This document shows, piece by piece, positions 36,170-46,202 of a stretch of DNA of 64,000 nucleotides; the first letter of the stretch is position 1; each line of letters begins with the position of its first letter. Below the pieces are notes generated by a model. It was not told the origin of the DNA and searched no databases. It worked only from the letters and a program-made list of their open reading frames with translations. The translations under genes and the position numbers were made by a program. The stretch lies in NCBI RefSeq assembly GCF_042453785.1, contig NC_091665.1, positions 6,829,501 to 6,893,500 on the forward strand. Reading direction: 5' to 3'. The DNA comes from Malus domestica (lineage: Eukaryota > Streptophyta > Magnoliopsida > Rosales > Rosaceae).

Positions 36170-36440
36170 AACAACAAAGCCTTATCCCACTAAGTGGGGC
36201 GGCTATATGAATCCTAGAACGTCAATGCGCTTGGTTTTGTGCTATGTCTTCCGTTTTATCCAAGTAGTCCAAGTCTTTTCTTAGAGTCTCTTTCCAAGTC
36301 TTCCTAGGTCTTCCTCTACCCCTTTGGCCTTGAGCCTCTGTCTCGTAATCACATCTTCTAACCGGAGCGTCTGTAGGTCTTCGTTTCACATGTCCAAACC
36401 ATCTTAACCGATTTTCTCTCATCTTATGTGTGTGAGCACT
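36170..36440 (-). mobile_element. RTE-type LINE 3' end remnant
   Basis: The minus frame 36422-36222 reads [20 protein letters not shown], then a basic Arg/Gly stretch and [13 protein letters not shown]. This is the well-known C-terminal part of plant RTE-type reverse transcriptase proteins. The flank 'aacaacaacaaagccttatcccactaagtggggcggct' is the matching 3' end of that family. Only the last portion is kept, lying in the long 5'UTR intron of the 98-aa gene. Confidence 0.75.
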
Positions 36441-37705
36441 CGCAACAAAATTAAGTTAGAACTATTACTATGAAGGTTTGGTCAAATACATATGTAAGTT
36501 CACTCGGTAACTACAAATACATAATCCATAATGTTGCCAGACCTCACCTAAGGGTTAATCAAGTTAAGTTTCAACAGTCATACGCCTTGCACTTTGATTT
36601 CTCTTTCAAAACATTAGTTTAGAATCTAAAGGCCAAGCTTGTTATATGAACTCAGTTATGAACATTGAATGTGTGTAAATGACCATGTATGATATTTGTT
36701 CATTTCTTAAAATCTCGTACTTATTTGGATCATCTGGTAGCTACACTACACCTTTATTACAGTCATGTCTTAGTTGCATGAATATGCATGCATGAAGTAA
36801 AGGGTCCAGGTACTGCAGGTCCAAAGGAGGCCCATTCCTTTCAATTTATCACAAAGGAAAAATATACAAATGAAAAGCATCATCATCCTTTGATGCATCT
36901 ACAAGGAATAAACTAAATGAAATAGGGAAATCTTAATATAACACTCAGAGAAGCACGTGAATATTTGAAGGACCACGAAACAGTAAAAGTAGAAAATGGT
37001 AGCTGGCTAAATGAAACACTAAGAGAAAATAATAACTGTCCTTCACAACAAGTCAGTATGGTTCAGTTCATAGCTCCTATACCATTGACTCTAATCTTGA
37101 TGATAACTTAATAGAATTACATTGTTTTTGTTCCTGCTCTAGACAAGCACTTGGAATATTATTATTCAATGCAGTACATAACCAGTTCTTATCTTCTAGT
37201 AGTGCTTTTTGATACAACGATAAGCCACACAAAGGGCCAAGGTATCGAACTCATCATTTGCAGCAATGCTAACTGTTGAGCATGAGGTTATCGCTTTAGC
37301 TTAAATGTCACATGAAGGAACTCAATTAATAGTGTTGACAACTGTGAGATTAAAAAGATGCAGGACAACATAAGGTCGGTGTGGCCTATGATTGCCATGA
37401 GCTTAGGATGATAGAACTTTAAGTCATAAGGCATTCTTAAGGAAACTGATATTTAATGATCTATATATTACTTTTTGGTCACAAGCAGCAATCAAACACA
37501 AAACACACTGTATCTACATCTACACACACACCCCACCCCTCTCCGGTGAAAATTGTGCAATTAAAGTATACGATCCTTGATTTCCATTGCCTTGTCATTT
37601 TAAAACCAAAACCGTAGAAAAAATTGGTCAAACGATATTAAAACCAACACATATGCTATATGGCAAATATTGTGTCTAGGCAGTTAGAAAATAAAACATC
37701 ATAAA
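36441..37705. other. Intronic, no gene seen
   Basis: AT-rich sequence within the inferred 35728-38443 intron; no open frame or repeat border could be supported. Confidence 0.4.
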
Positions 37706-37709
37706 GCAA

Positions 37710-37837
37710 GGGTGTTGTTATTGGCACTCCAAAAATCTCATTGTGCTCTCCAAACGTTCTCTATTTCTTATTTAGAAAGAAAAATACACTAATGAGGAGT
37801 GCCCAATGAAATTTTTGGAGTGCCAACAACAATACCC
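37710..37837. mobile_element. Short MITE with 34-bp inverted ends
   Basis: 128 bp, beginning GGGTGTTGTTATTGGCACTC and ending with the reverse complement of GGGTATTGTTGTTGGCACTC. The two arms match nearly base for base over 34 positions. The target duplication is unclear. Confidence 0.65.
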
Positions 37838-37910
37838 TAAAAAAAATGTGCCAGAAGTAGGATGTTTATATGGACGTGTCTGGGGGCAGAGAAACAATTT
37901 GGATGATCTC

Positions 37911-38056
37911 AAAAAGGTCGTAAAAGGCTCCCGCTTTACGCAGGACTGGGAGAGGTGAATGTCGGCTAGCCTTACCCCCATTTATGGAGAGGCTGCTCCC
38001 AAGTCTCGAACCCGAGACCTACCGCTCATGGGCGAAGGCACTTGCCATCGCACCAA
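37911..38056 (-). mobile_element. Au-type SINE
   Basis: Read on the minus strand, it begins TTGGTGCGATGGCAAGTG (A-box side), has the B box GGTTCGAGACTTGG, and continues with 'agcctctccataaatggggg' and 'ctagccgacattcacctctc'. This is the tRNA-derived Au SINE pattern shared by many flowering plants. It lies in the long 5'UTR intron of the 98-aa gene. Confidence 0.75.
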
Positions 38057-38443
38057 GTTGAACACAAAATGAGAAAGAACTTTTTTTTTAAGAAACTGAA
38101 TCAAGTTCTAAATTCGAAAACTGGGAATTGAAAATCCAGCCCCACAATCCTCCTAGCAGCAACAATTTGTTACCCCCCAGATCTTATGTTGCTAACCAGA
38201 GAACAATCAAAGAAAACCCTTATCTGATTATTCCACAGGCAATTGAATAAACATGAATTCCAAGATATTTGGGAGTTAGAGAAATTCAATTGATAAACAC
38301 CCAGAACACAGTAAACCAAAATTGAAATAGACAAACGCAGGAAAAGATCAACATATGCAAATAAAATAAAAACGCTTTTGTAAGATGTAATCAAACAAAA
38401 TAAATGGAAGTAAAAGAAAGGATCTGAGATCTGAGAGACATAC

Positions 38444-38550
38444 CGACCTTCTGTGTTCTGAGTTTGATGCGCAACGCTTGTTAAGGCGGTGGTGGCTGGT
38501 GGCGTTGATTCTTTCAGCGAGAGAGAGAGCGGAGGAGAGTGTTATATTTA
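38444..38550 (-). promoter_or_regulatory. Probable TATA box and 5'UTR exon of the 98-aa gene
   Basis: On the minus strand a TATA-like TAAATATAAC (38550-38541) is followed by a CT-rich leader (ctctcctccgctctctctctcgctg) and a donor GG TCG|GTATGT with the junction after 38444. This has the layout of a plant promoter plus first non-coding exon. The next acceptor in sense is at 35728. Confidence 0.5.
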
Positions 38551-38832
38551 TGGGCGGTAATTGGTAAAGGCCAGAGAGGATCATAATATTCTACGATTCT
38601 GGGAAATTTGTGCGACTTCTTTGGGATGTAGTCCGCGTAGTGGTGGCCCACACGGAATCTATCTCTACACAGGTGGGCTTGTACTGAATTATGTACAACT
38701 CCATATCCAATACGTTCCCTTTTGATTTTTGAATAAGAACCAGTCAAAAGATGAGTTCAAATCTTCTGCACTTAAAACGGGTTGTGATCTCTTTGTAGCC
38801 TCTTTAATTTCGTGAGGATAACACTTAGTACT

Positions 38833-38995
38833 TACTATTGAATACATTATAAACTCATTTTTGACACATGTCCATTCATAAAAAACGAAGTACCTAAGAG
38901 TATATGTAATACTCACTATTAAATACATTATAAACTCATTTTTGACACATGTCCATTCATAACAAACGAAGTACCTAAGTGTATGAAATATTCAC
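38833..38995. repeat. 81-bp tandem duplication
   Basis: The segment containing 'aatacattataaactcattt' and 'acatgtccattcata' occurs twice in a row with an 81-bp step (38841 and 38922) and only a few differences. Non-coding. Confidence 0.75.
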
Positions 38996-39114
38996 TATTA
39001 AGTAGCTAAGTATTATCTATTTCGTGACACCTGTAGATTCATTAACTTTTGCTTTAACAATGTCACTATCTCTAAATAAAAAATAAAACTCTACGAAGAA
39101 AAACCATGAAAACG

Positions 39115-39290
39115 AATTTGAAGTACATTATTGGTATTCCTCTTCCCTTGTAAATGAAAAGTTTTAGATTCGATTCTCACCAAAAGAGAATTTGAACCAC
39201 GATATTGCTAGCTCTTTGTGAGGCTAAACCACTCCTTCCTCTTAATGTAGATTATATCGTTTGTTCAAATAAAATAAAATATAAAGCTAC
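39115..39290 (+). mobile_element. tRNA-derived SINE-like repeat, copy 2
   Basis: Same order as copy 1: 'ttagattcgattctcacc', 'tttgaaccac', 'gctctttgtgaggctaaacc', 'taatgtagattatatcgtttgttc', then an A-rich tail (aaataaaataaaat). The B box is slightly changed (GATTCGATTCTC). Confidence 0.6.
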
Positions 39291-39519
39291 CCCCACCTGC
39301 CCATCCACTCAATACCGACCACCACCGTTGCACCTCATCACCATCACTACCCCTCTCATCTTCCTCGTCATCTCTCTCCTTCTCCCTTATGATTATTTCT
39401 TAGAAAAGTCCACATACTTTGCAAAATTTTTCCTATTCCCACCTCCTATAACTTTCTACGTAAACCATGAATTTGGTATTTCCCCTCACTCCTCAAGCTT
39501 TTCTATTCTTTTCCATTTA

Positions 39520-39945
39520 GGTAAGCAATGCTTTATGGCACGAAATGTTGGACGATGCAGAATCAACACGCACACAAAATGAGTGAAACAGAGATGAGAC
39601 TGCTTCATTGAATATGGGGGCACACGAGAAAAGATAAGATTAGTAACGAGGGTGAATTAGGAGTAGCCAAAATTGAAGATAAGATGAAAGAAAATCGGTT
39701 AAAGGGGTTTGGACATGTGAAATAAAGACATACAGACGCTCTGGTTAGAAGATGTGATTATGAGACAGAAGTTCTGGGCCAAAGGGATAGAGGAAGACAT
39801 AGAAATACTTGGAAATAGACTATAAGAAAAGACTTTGACTATTTGGATCTAACAGAAGACATATCACAAAACCGAATGTGGTATCGTTCTATAATTCATA
39901 TAGCCGACCTTACTTAGTAGGATAAGATTTTGTTGTTGTTATTGA
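39520..39945 (+). mobile_element. RTE-type LINE 3' end remnant, decayed
   Basis: The plus strand encodes pieces like 'MSETEMRLLH', 'KMKENRLKGFGHVK', '[12 protein letters not shown]' and 'DFDYLDLTEDISQN', interrupted by stops, in the same order as RTE LINE C-termini. The end ('gaccttacttagtaggataagattttgttgttgttattg') is the 3' tail seen in reverse orientation at 36170. It is older than that copy, judging by the stops. Confidence 0.7.
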
Positions 39946-40038
39946 GAATGGTGGACCAATGGTGATGTGCCCAATATCAGCAAAGCTATGGAGGGTAATG
40001 AAAGGACTGCTCGGTGCGTGACTATGAATTTGAGGAAA

Positions 40039-40194
40039 GGGTAATGCTAGGAAGACAAAATTTATAAACAAAATGATATGTCACTAATAGGAATGAGCAT
40101 GTTTATCAATGTTTAGGTAATAATCCAATCATCAACTTTCATGTAATTAGTTTATCGAATTTTGTCTACAAATTTAGTTTCTCTAGCATTACCC
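40039..40194. mobile_element. MITE with GGGTAATGCTAG ends
   Basis: 156 bp. The left end GGGTAATGCTAGGAAGACAA mirrors the right end, whose reverse complement starts GGGTAATGCTAGAGAAAC. The arms match imperfectly over about 35 bases. I recall very similar repeats in apple. No coding capacity. Confidence 0.65.
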
Positions 40195-40419
40195 TTAAAG
40201 AAATTTAACATTAAAGAAATGATATTGTTAAGTTGGACTAAGTGAGTGACAAATGTCATGAAATTGGAGATCACAAACTGTTCGAGTGGAGAAAATTTGA
40301 ACTCCTAACTAGCTAGCTTTTGTTTAATGCATACAGTTCCAACGTATGCTACTGGTCATCGTTCCAAACAAAACGGGTCAGCCGTAGGTAGTAAATAATA
40401 TGATGAGTAGTAGATGATA

Positions 40420-40600
40420 TAGTTAGACTTGACAGTTTCTTACACGACACGAAAATGACACAAAAATAACGGATTTTGGGTCAACACGATAATTAATCGG
40501 GTCATTATCGGGTGACTCGTTAATAATGGGTTCTTAATGGGTATACACGCGGGTAACACGTGGGTAACCCGTTTCGACCCGTTAAAAAAAAAAATTATAA
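40420..40600. repeat. hAT-like terminal repeat fragment ('gggtcaacacgat' family)
   Basis: Words such as 'aacggattttgggtcaacac', 'gggtgactcgttaat' and 'acccgtttcgacccgtt' are in the style of the inverted arms of the element at 553-1377. Only one side is visible, so this is a fragment. The rest up to 41180 is plain AT-rich DNA. Confidence 0.45.
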
Positions 40601-41189
40601 TTTTAAAGTTTAATTACTAAAAAAAATTATTATAAAATACGATAGCCATATTGTATATATTGGTATATTCTATATTAAATATATATTTTTGTATTAATAT
40701 TCTATATAAGTTAAAAAAAATTAAGTTTTATTCGTTTATTTATTTTTATTATGAGAGTTTCTTATTATCATTAATAGGATAAATTTTACTTAATATGTTG
40801 TTGTCCAAAATTAAAATCAATTAGTATAGTATTAGTATAGGCAATAAGATATCCCTACAAGTATGAAAAATGTGAAAGAATATATAAATACTCGTGATTC
40901 ATCATTCCTCCACGAGTAGATAATGGTTACACTTACATTATTGTTTAGATTTTTAAAACCCTCCAAACCGTCATGAATAGTGTTTTTTATTTGAGTGTAA
41001 AAGTAATAAAATTAATAATAATTATTGTAGAAGTGTAAGAAATGTAAACAAAAATATATATATACAATCACTCATAGTGACAAGCTTTACAACTTTGTGA
41101 AGGGGTCAGCTTCGAAATCTGACACTATAATCCATAAACCTTAAATTTGTATTTAACTGTTGATTGTCATTTAGACTTTATTCTTTATA

Positions 41190-41343
41190 AGGAAAACTAA
41201 TGAAAAATGCTTGAAAACTTTGAGTTTTAATGATAAGGACAAAATAAAGGATAAAGTGAATAGTAGCAGGTTTGACTTTTTAGTGTAAAAATGTGGTTTT
41301 TCGTTAAAGTGAACAGTACCGTGGACTTTTCGTTAAAACTCCC
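41190..41343. mobile_element. hAT-type MITE with 8-bp target duplication
   Basis: 154 bp between perfect TCTTTATA duplications (41182-41189 and 41344-41351). The ends are imperfect inverted repeats (AGGAAAACTAATGAAAA against GGGAGTTTTAACGAAAAG). The middle ('gactttttagtgtaaaaatg') is a sequence I remember as common in apple. No ORF. Confidence 0.75.
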
Positions 41344-41367
41344 TCTTTATATTGAATTTCATTTTTA

Positions 41368-41600
41368 AAATTTTCCTTTTTGAAAACATGATATTCTGGG
41401 GGATGTAGGAAGATGAACAGTTCGGATCTTTGATATCACATCTCGATATTTACAGTTAATTGAAATATGAGTTGATGTTATATAGTTTGTAGAGACTTTA
41501 TAAACACTAAGCAGGTAAAACTCTGAACATAATATTAACGATCCGAACTGTTCATTTTCCTATATCCTCTAATAGATCATGTTTTCAAAAAAGAAAATTT
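41368..41600. mobile_element. Fold-back MITE
   Basis: Long inverted arms: the left runs AAATTTTCCTTTTTGAAAAC and later GATGAACAGTTCGGATC; the right, in reverse complement, gives AAATTTTCTTTTTTGAAAAC and ATGAACAGTTCGGATC. The arms are about 70 bases each around a loop of about 100 bases. It lies directly before the truncated copia copy. Confidence 0.65.
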
Positions 41601-41617
41601 GAAAAAAAAAAAAAATT

Positions 41618-44355
41618 GGTGACCCATCTTCTGCTATTTTCAGGAAGGCTTTAAATAGTAGTACTATAGTTTACAGTGGTAAAAAGTTTACTTCTTTCTT
41701 CTGTTCAGATTATACAATTGGTAAGAATCACAAATTGCCTTTCACTGCGAGTCTCAGTTATGTCGCTGTGCCATTAGAACTTGTTCATTATGATGTTTGG
41801 GGACCTGTCCCTACTTTGTCTGTAGGTGATTATAAGTACTACGTGTTGTTTGTTGATGAATTCACAAAGTACAATTGGTTGTTTCCATTAAAGCTCAAGT
41901 CTGAAGTGTATTCAGTCTTTGTCAATTTCAAGACTTATGTAGAAAACTTGGTTGGTAATAAAATCAAAGTTCTTCGATCAGATTCTGGGGGTGAGTTCAC
42001 AAGTTCCTGTTTTAATTCTTTTCTCTTGCAACATGGCATTTTGCATCAATATTCTTGTCCTCATACACCAGAATAGAACGGTTGTGTTGAACGAAAACAT
42101 AAGGATCTTACAGAAACGGCTCGGACTTTCTTTACTGCATCAAAGGTTCCTCATCAGTTTTGGGTTGAGGCGTTTTCTACTGCCGTGTATCTGATCAACG
42201 GGCTTCCCATCTTTGGCCTTGATAAATCTCCATGGGAATTACTTTTCCATCAGCCTTCGGATTATTCAAAGCTCAAGGTTTTTGGGTGTGGCTGCTATCC
42301 ATGGCTTAAACCATATTCTACTTCCAAGTTTGATGGGAATAATATTCACTATGTTTTTCTAGGTTACAATTTGCAACACAAGGGCTATCTTTGCTTAGAC
42401 CCTCTTACATCCAAGCTTTACATATCTCACCATGTACTTTTTAATGAATCCATTTTTCCTTATCATACACCACATGAGTTCATTGTGCCCACTTCTCAGA
42501 TGCACCATAGTCAACCTTCACCATATCCAACCTTCACTCTTCCTTTTACTCTTCCTTATACTTCTTCACCCTTCGCCTCATCACCCCCTATACTTTCTTC
42601 CTCTTCCTCTATTTCTTCCTCATCCATTCCCACAGTGCAAGATTCTCCACTCCTACCTATATCCTCTCACCCAGTGTCACATTCTCCAACAGTGCAAGAT
42701 TCTCCAGTACCACCTCCACCTCCCCCTTCCACCAATACTCATTCCATGATTACTCGGTCCAAAGCTGGGATTTTTAAACCCAAAGCATTGGTTGCTACTA
42801 AACACCCTATTGATTCATTGAATTTTGTTCCTACAACCTTTCTAAAAGCCTCTAAGCATGCTTACTGGATGAAAGCAATGGCTGAGGAGTTTCAAGCACT
42901 GCAATCTACCGGAACCTGGTCTCTTGTTCCTACTACACCACATCAAAATCTTGTAGGTTGTAAATGGGTATTTCGTATCAAAAGGAAACCTGATGGTAGT
43001 GTGGACAGATACAAAGCCCGTTTAGTAGCAAAAGGATTTCATCAACAAGAAGGTATTGACGTTCATGAGACTTTTAGCCTGGTTGCCAAACCTGTCACCA
43101 TCAGAATTCTCTTGACATTAGCAGTGCAATTTGATTGGTTTTTAAACCAATTAGACATAAGTAATGCATTCTTACATGGCACACTTAAGGATGAGGTTTT
43201 TATGCAACAACCCCCCGGGTTTATTGATCCATCAAAGCCCTCTCATGTATGCAAGCTTGCCAAGTCCTTGTATGGCCTCAAGCAAGCCCCACGAGCATAG
43301 TATGACAAATTGTTTCAAACCTTGCTTTCTCTGGGATTTCAGAACTCTCAATCAGATTGCTCACTATTTGTTGTTTTTGAGCCATTTCTTGTTATTGTAC
43401 TAGTATATGTTGATGATATACTAGTTACTGAACCTAGTGCTCAAGCCTGCAATGCTTTCATTCACAAGCTCAGTCAACTCTTTCCAGTCAAAGATTTAGG
43501 CCCTTTACATTACTTTTTGGGTTTAGAAGTTCATCAAACCTCAGAAGGTATTTTTCTCTCTCAACACAAATATGCCATGGATCTTCTTCTCAAGACACAC
43601 ATGGATGATAGTAAACCGTGCACTACTCCTCTTGGTACTCAGAAGTTAGATCATAGTGGTACACTTCTCTCTAATCCCCATGAATATCGGTCAATTGTTG
43701 GGGCATTGCAGTATTTGACTTGGACTCGACTTGGGCTTTCTTTTGCTGTTAATCAACTCTGCCAATTTCTCCATTGTCCGCGAGACACACATTTTCAATC
43801 TGTTAAACATGTATCACGTTTTCTTAAAGGCACTATTGATGATGGTATTTGGTTCAAAAAAGGTTCTTTCACTCTTACTGCCTTCTCGAATGCTGATTGG
43901 GCCGGATGTGTGTTTGATAAACGCTTTACAAGTGGTTACTATGTTTATCTTGGCAGTAACCTTATCAGTTTGAGTGCCAAGAAACAACACACGGTTGCAC
44001 GCTCCTCCACTGAAGCTAAATATCGTTCTTTAGCTCACACTTTTGCCGAGATCACTTGGATCAGCAAAATTTTCAGGGACATTGGCTTTCCATTATCCCA
44101 GGTTCCAATTCTTTGGTATGATAATGTATCTGCAATTTCTCTTGCTTCAAATCCAGTTTTCCATGCTCGAACGAAACATGTTGAAATCGATTACCACTAT
44201 ATTCGAGAACTGGTTTTAGCCTCTCTACTCAAAGTTCAATTTGTTCCCAGTATCAATCAAATTGCAGATATTCACACTAAGTCTCTGTCCAAGGTTCGAT
44301 TTCAGTTTCTCAGGTCCAAGCTTTCACTTGGCTCTCCCCCGTTCAGCTTGAGGGG
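41618..44355 (+). pseudogene. Ty1/copia polyprotein, 5'-truncated with two stops
   Basis: One frame runs from the integrase start to RNase H. It begins abruptly inside the zinc-binding part, so gag and protease are missing. Visible: integrase core (ELVHYDVWGPVPT, DSGGEFTSSCF), reverse transcriptase (CKWVFRIKRKPDGSV, YKARLVAKGFHQQEG, VYVDDILV) and RNase H (NADWAGCVFDKR, SLSAKKQHTVARSSTEAKYR, ADIHTKSL). In-frame TAG codons stand at 42074-42076 (where the family has Gln) and 43298-43300 (where it has Trp). The copy cannot make a full polyprotein. Confidence 0.85.
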
Positions 44356-44356
44356 G

Positions 44357-44580
44357 TGTAAAGACACACATTACCCTCAGTCAACTCAACAATGCTATCT
44401 AGAGTCCAAGTCATCTACACAGTCATCAATTACTTAGTCTTTAAGTTTCTTGTTGTAACTAATTCATAGATTAAGATTAATTAGTTACATTAGTTCATAA
44501 CTAAATATTATTAGTTGCTGTGTATAAATACCCCCAATGTAATCAGTTTCTTTTCAATGAAGATATATTTCTTATAGGGA
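44357..44580 (+). repeat. 3' LTR of the truncated copia element (right end uncertain)
   Basis: A purine tract (TTGAGGGGG, 44348-44356) is followed by TGTAAAGACACAC. A TATA-like TGTATAAATACCCCC lies at about 44519-44533 and an AATGAA-type signal about 30 bases later. No second LTR exists in the window to fix the right border. Confidence 0.55.
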
Positions 44581-44725
44581 AGGGAGGTGTGATATGCATA
44601 AATGTGAATACAGAAGCTTCAAAAGGGTGCACCGGTTGGTTGTCTTCTTTGTTTTTCTTTTTTCTTTTTCTTTTTGTTTTTTTTCATTTATGTATTAATA
44701 GGTAACGATGTTAAGTTGTGATTAA

Positions 44726-45687
44726 GGCCTCGTTTGGTATTGTTTTTTTTTTTCACTATAAACTGCTTCACTTTAAAGTTAAGTAGTAAAAAAAGTGTTT
44801 GGTAAAAGTAAAATAACCTGCTTATTTAAAAAGTAATGGCCTTCAGACATCAACTTTTAAAAGCAGCATGTAGGTTGCTTTTAAAAGCTGTTTTAATAAA
44901 AAATGGACTTAAGCCTTTAATAAATATTTTCAATTGTTGCAATACCTTCATTAATTTTTTTTAAATAACATTATTTAGCATTCCACACACATTTTATCCC
45001 TTAGAGAATAAAGTGACAGCTATGACCTACCATTACAAACACTAACCTTACACCATCAATGCCATTACAACCACCATTGTTGTCACCACCATAACCGTAA
45101 ATGTAACTGTAACCACCGCCACTGCCAACATACTATCATCGTCACCACCATCATTGCCGCCACAACCACTACCACCATAACCACAACAGCCACCACAACC
45201 ACCACCACCACCAACACTACCACTGCGCGTAACACCATTGATACCTCTACACCCCAACCACCACATCCCACACTACTAGCGCCACCATCATACATCCACC
45301 ATAATCATAATCGCCACCGCCACCACTACGACCACAATTGCCACCACTGGCGCTACCACCGCCACCACCATTTTTACCTCTACGCCTCAACCAACACATC
45401 CCACTATTAACACCCACTACTACTACCACCACCACCATTACCACCATTGTCCTAGCCACTATCGTTGTCTTCCCAACTTCTACTACTATGTTCATTTTGT
45501 CATTGTATACAATTATATTACTCTTAAATTAAAATTTACCAAACATTTTTACACTGCTTTTCTTACTCACAACACTTTTAAAATACAGTTAACCAAACAT
45601 TCATTTGCTTTATTTTACAGTTGATTATTCTTAAAGTACAGTAGAATCAGTTTTTTTTTTAAACGCACAACAATCCCAAACTGGCCC
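44726..45687. mobile_element. PIF/Harbinger-like non-autonomous element
   Basis: 962 bp flanked by TAA (44723-44725 and 45688-45690). The left end is GGCCTCGTTTGGTATTG; the right end in reverse complement is GGGCCAGTTTGGGATTG. TAA duplication and GTTTGG-type ends are the PIF/Harbinger (Tourist) pattern. No transposase is present. Its centre (45030-45490) is filled by CCA/CAC triplet repeats. Confidence 0.7.
45030..45490. repeat. CCA/CAC trinucleotide-rich tract
   Basis: About 460 bases dominated by CCA, CAC and ACC triplets with TAC/CAT changes. Its Gly/Val-rich or Thr/Pro-rich frames are by-products of the repeat. It sits wholly inside the PIF/Harbinger-like element. Confidence 0.8.
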
Positions 45688-45764
45688 TAAGTGATAAAAT
45701 TTAAAAGGACATGTGTCGACAAATGAAATAAGCCACAGAGAAGCACATGGAGTTCTAAATGCAG

Positions 45765-45930
45765 AAGATTTGGACTCCTTTGATCAAAAGTGAGACTCTT
45801 CATGAACCTTGCGCCACCTCATTTTTGTGGCATTCCCATGCCATCATTATAAAACGACGTGTCAAAAGGATGAGGTGGCAAGTTCATAAAGAGTCCCACT
45901 TTAAGAAAGTCTTTTTAGCATTTCTCGTAA
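45765..45930. mobile_element. Fold-back MITE
   Basis: The left arm 'aaaagtgagactcttcatga' followed by 'gcgccacctcat' mirrors the right arm 'atgaggtggcaagttcataa' followed by 'agagtcccacttt'. The arms are about 45 bases, the loop about 60. No ORF. Borders are approximate. Confidence 0.6.
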
Positions 45931-45943
45931 AAAAAAAAAATTA

Positions 45944-46195
45944 ATGGAATTTGCACGATTCAAGGATGCTAGCACCAATTGTTGTGAAGTGGCATCGATA
46001 AATGATGGAGGGATTGGAATTTTGGGCAATAAGGGAGGGCAAGTGTGCGGAAACAGAAACAGTCCTGTGTTCCTTGATGGTTTGCATCCAACGGAAGATG
46101 TGAACGTTCAACTAGCAACCAAGGCCTTCGTCTCTTCCCTTGAAACTGAAGTTTATCCCACTAATACTAAGCGAATGACCAAATGCAAAATATAG
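45944..46195 (+). pseudogene. GDSL esterase/lipase, last-exon fragment
   Basis: The frame contains NCCEVASINDGGIGIL, then VCGNRNSPVFLDGLHPTE and ATKAFVSSLETEVYPTN. DGLHPTE is the family's C-terminal block with the catalytic Asp and His (normally D-x-x-H-P-T). The earlier exons with the GDSL serine motif are nowhere in the window. The frame ends TAG 46193-46195, and the next base pairs are the target duplication of the hAT element. The fragment probably begins at an acceptor-like 'ttcaag|gatgct' near 45964. Confidence 0.65.
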
Positions 46196-46202
46196 GGTTA
46201 TC

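Noticed and set aside
45048-45532. Gly/Val-rich and Thr/Pro-rich frames
   Set aside because: By-products of the CCA/CAC trinucleotide repeat.
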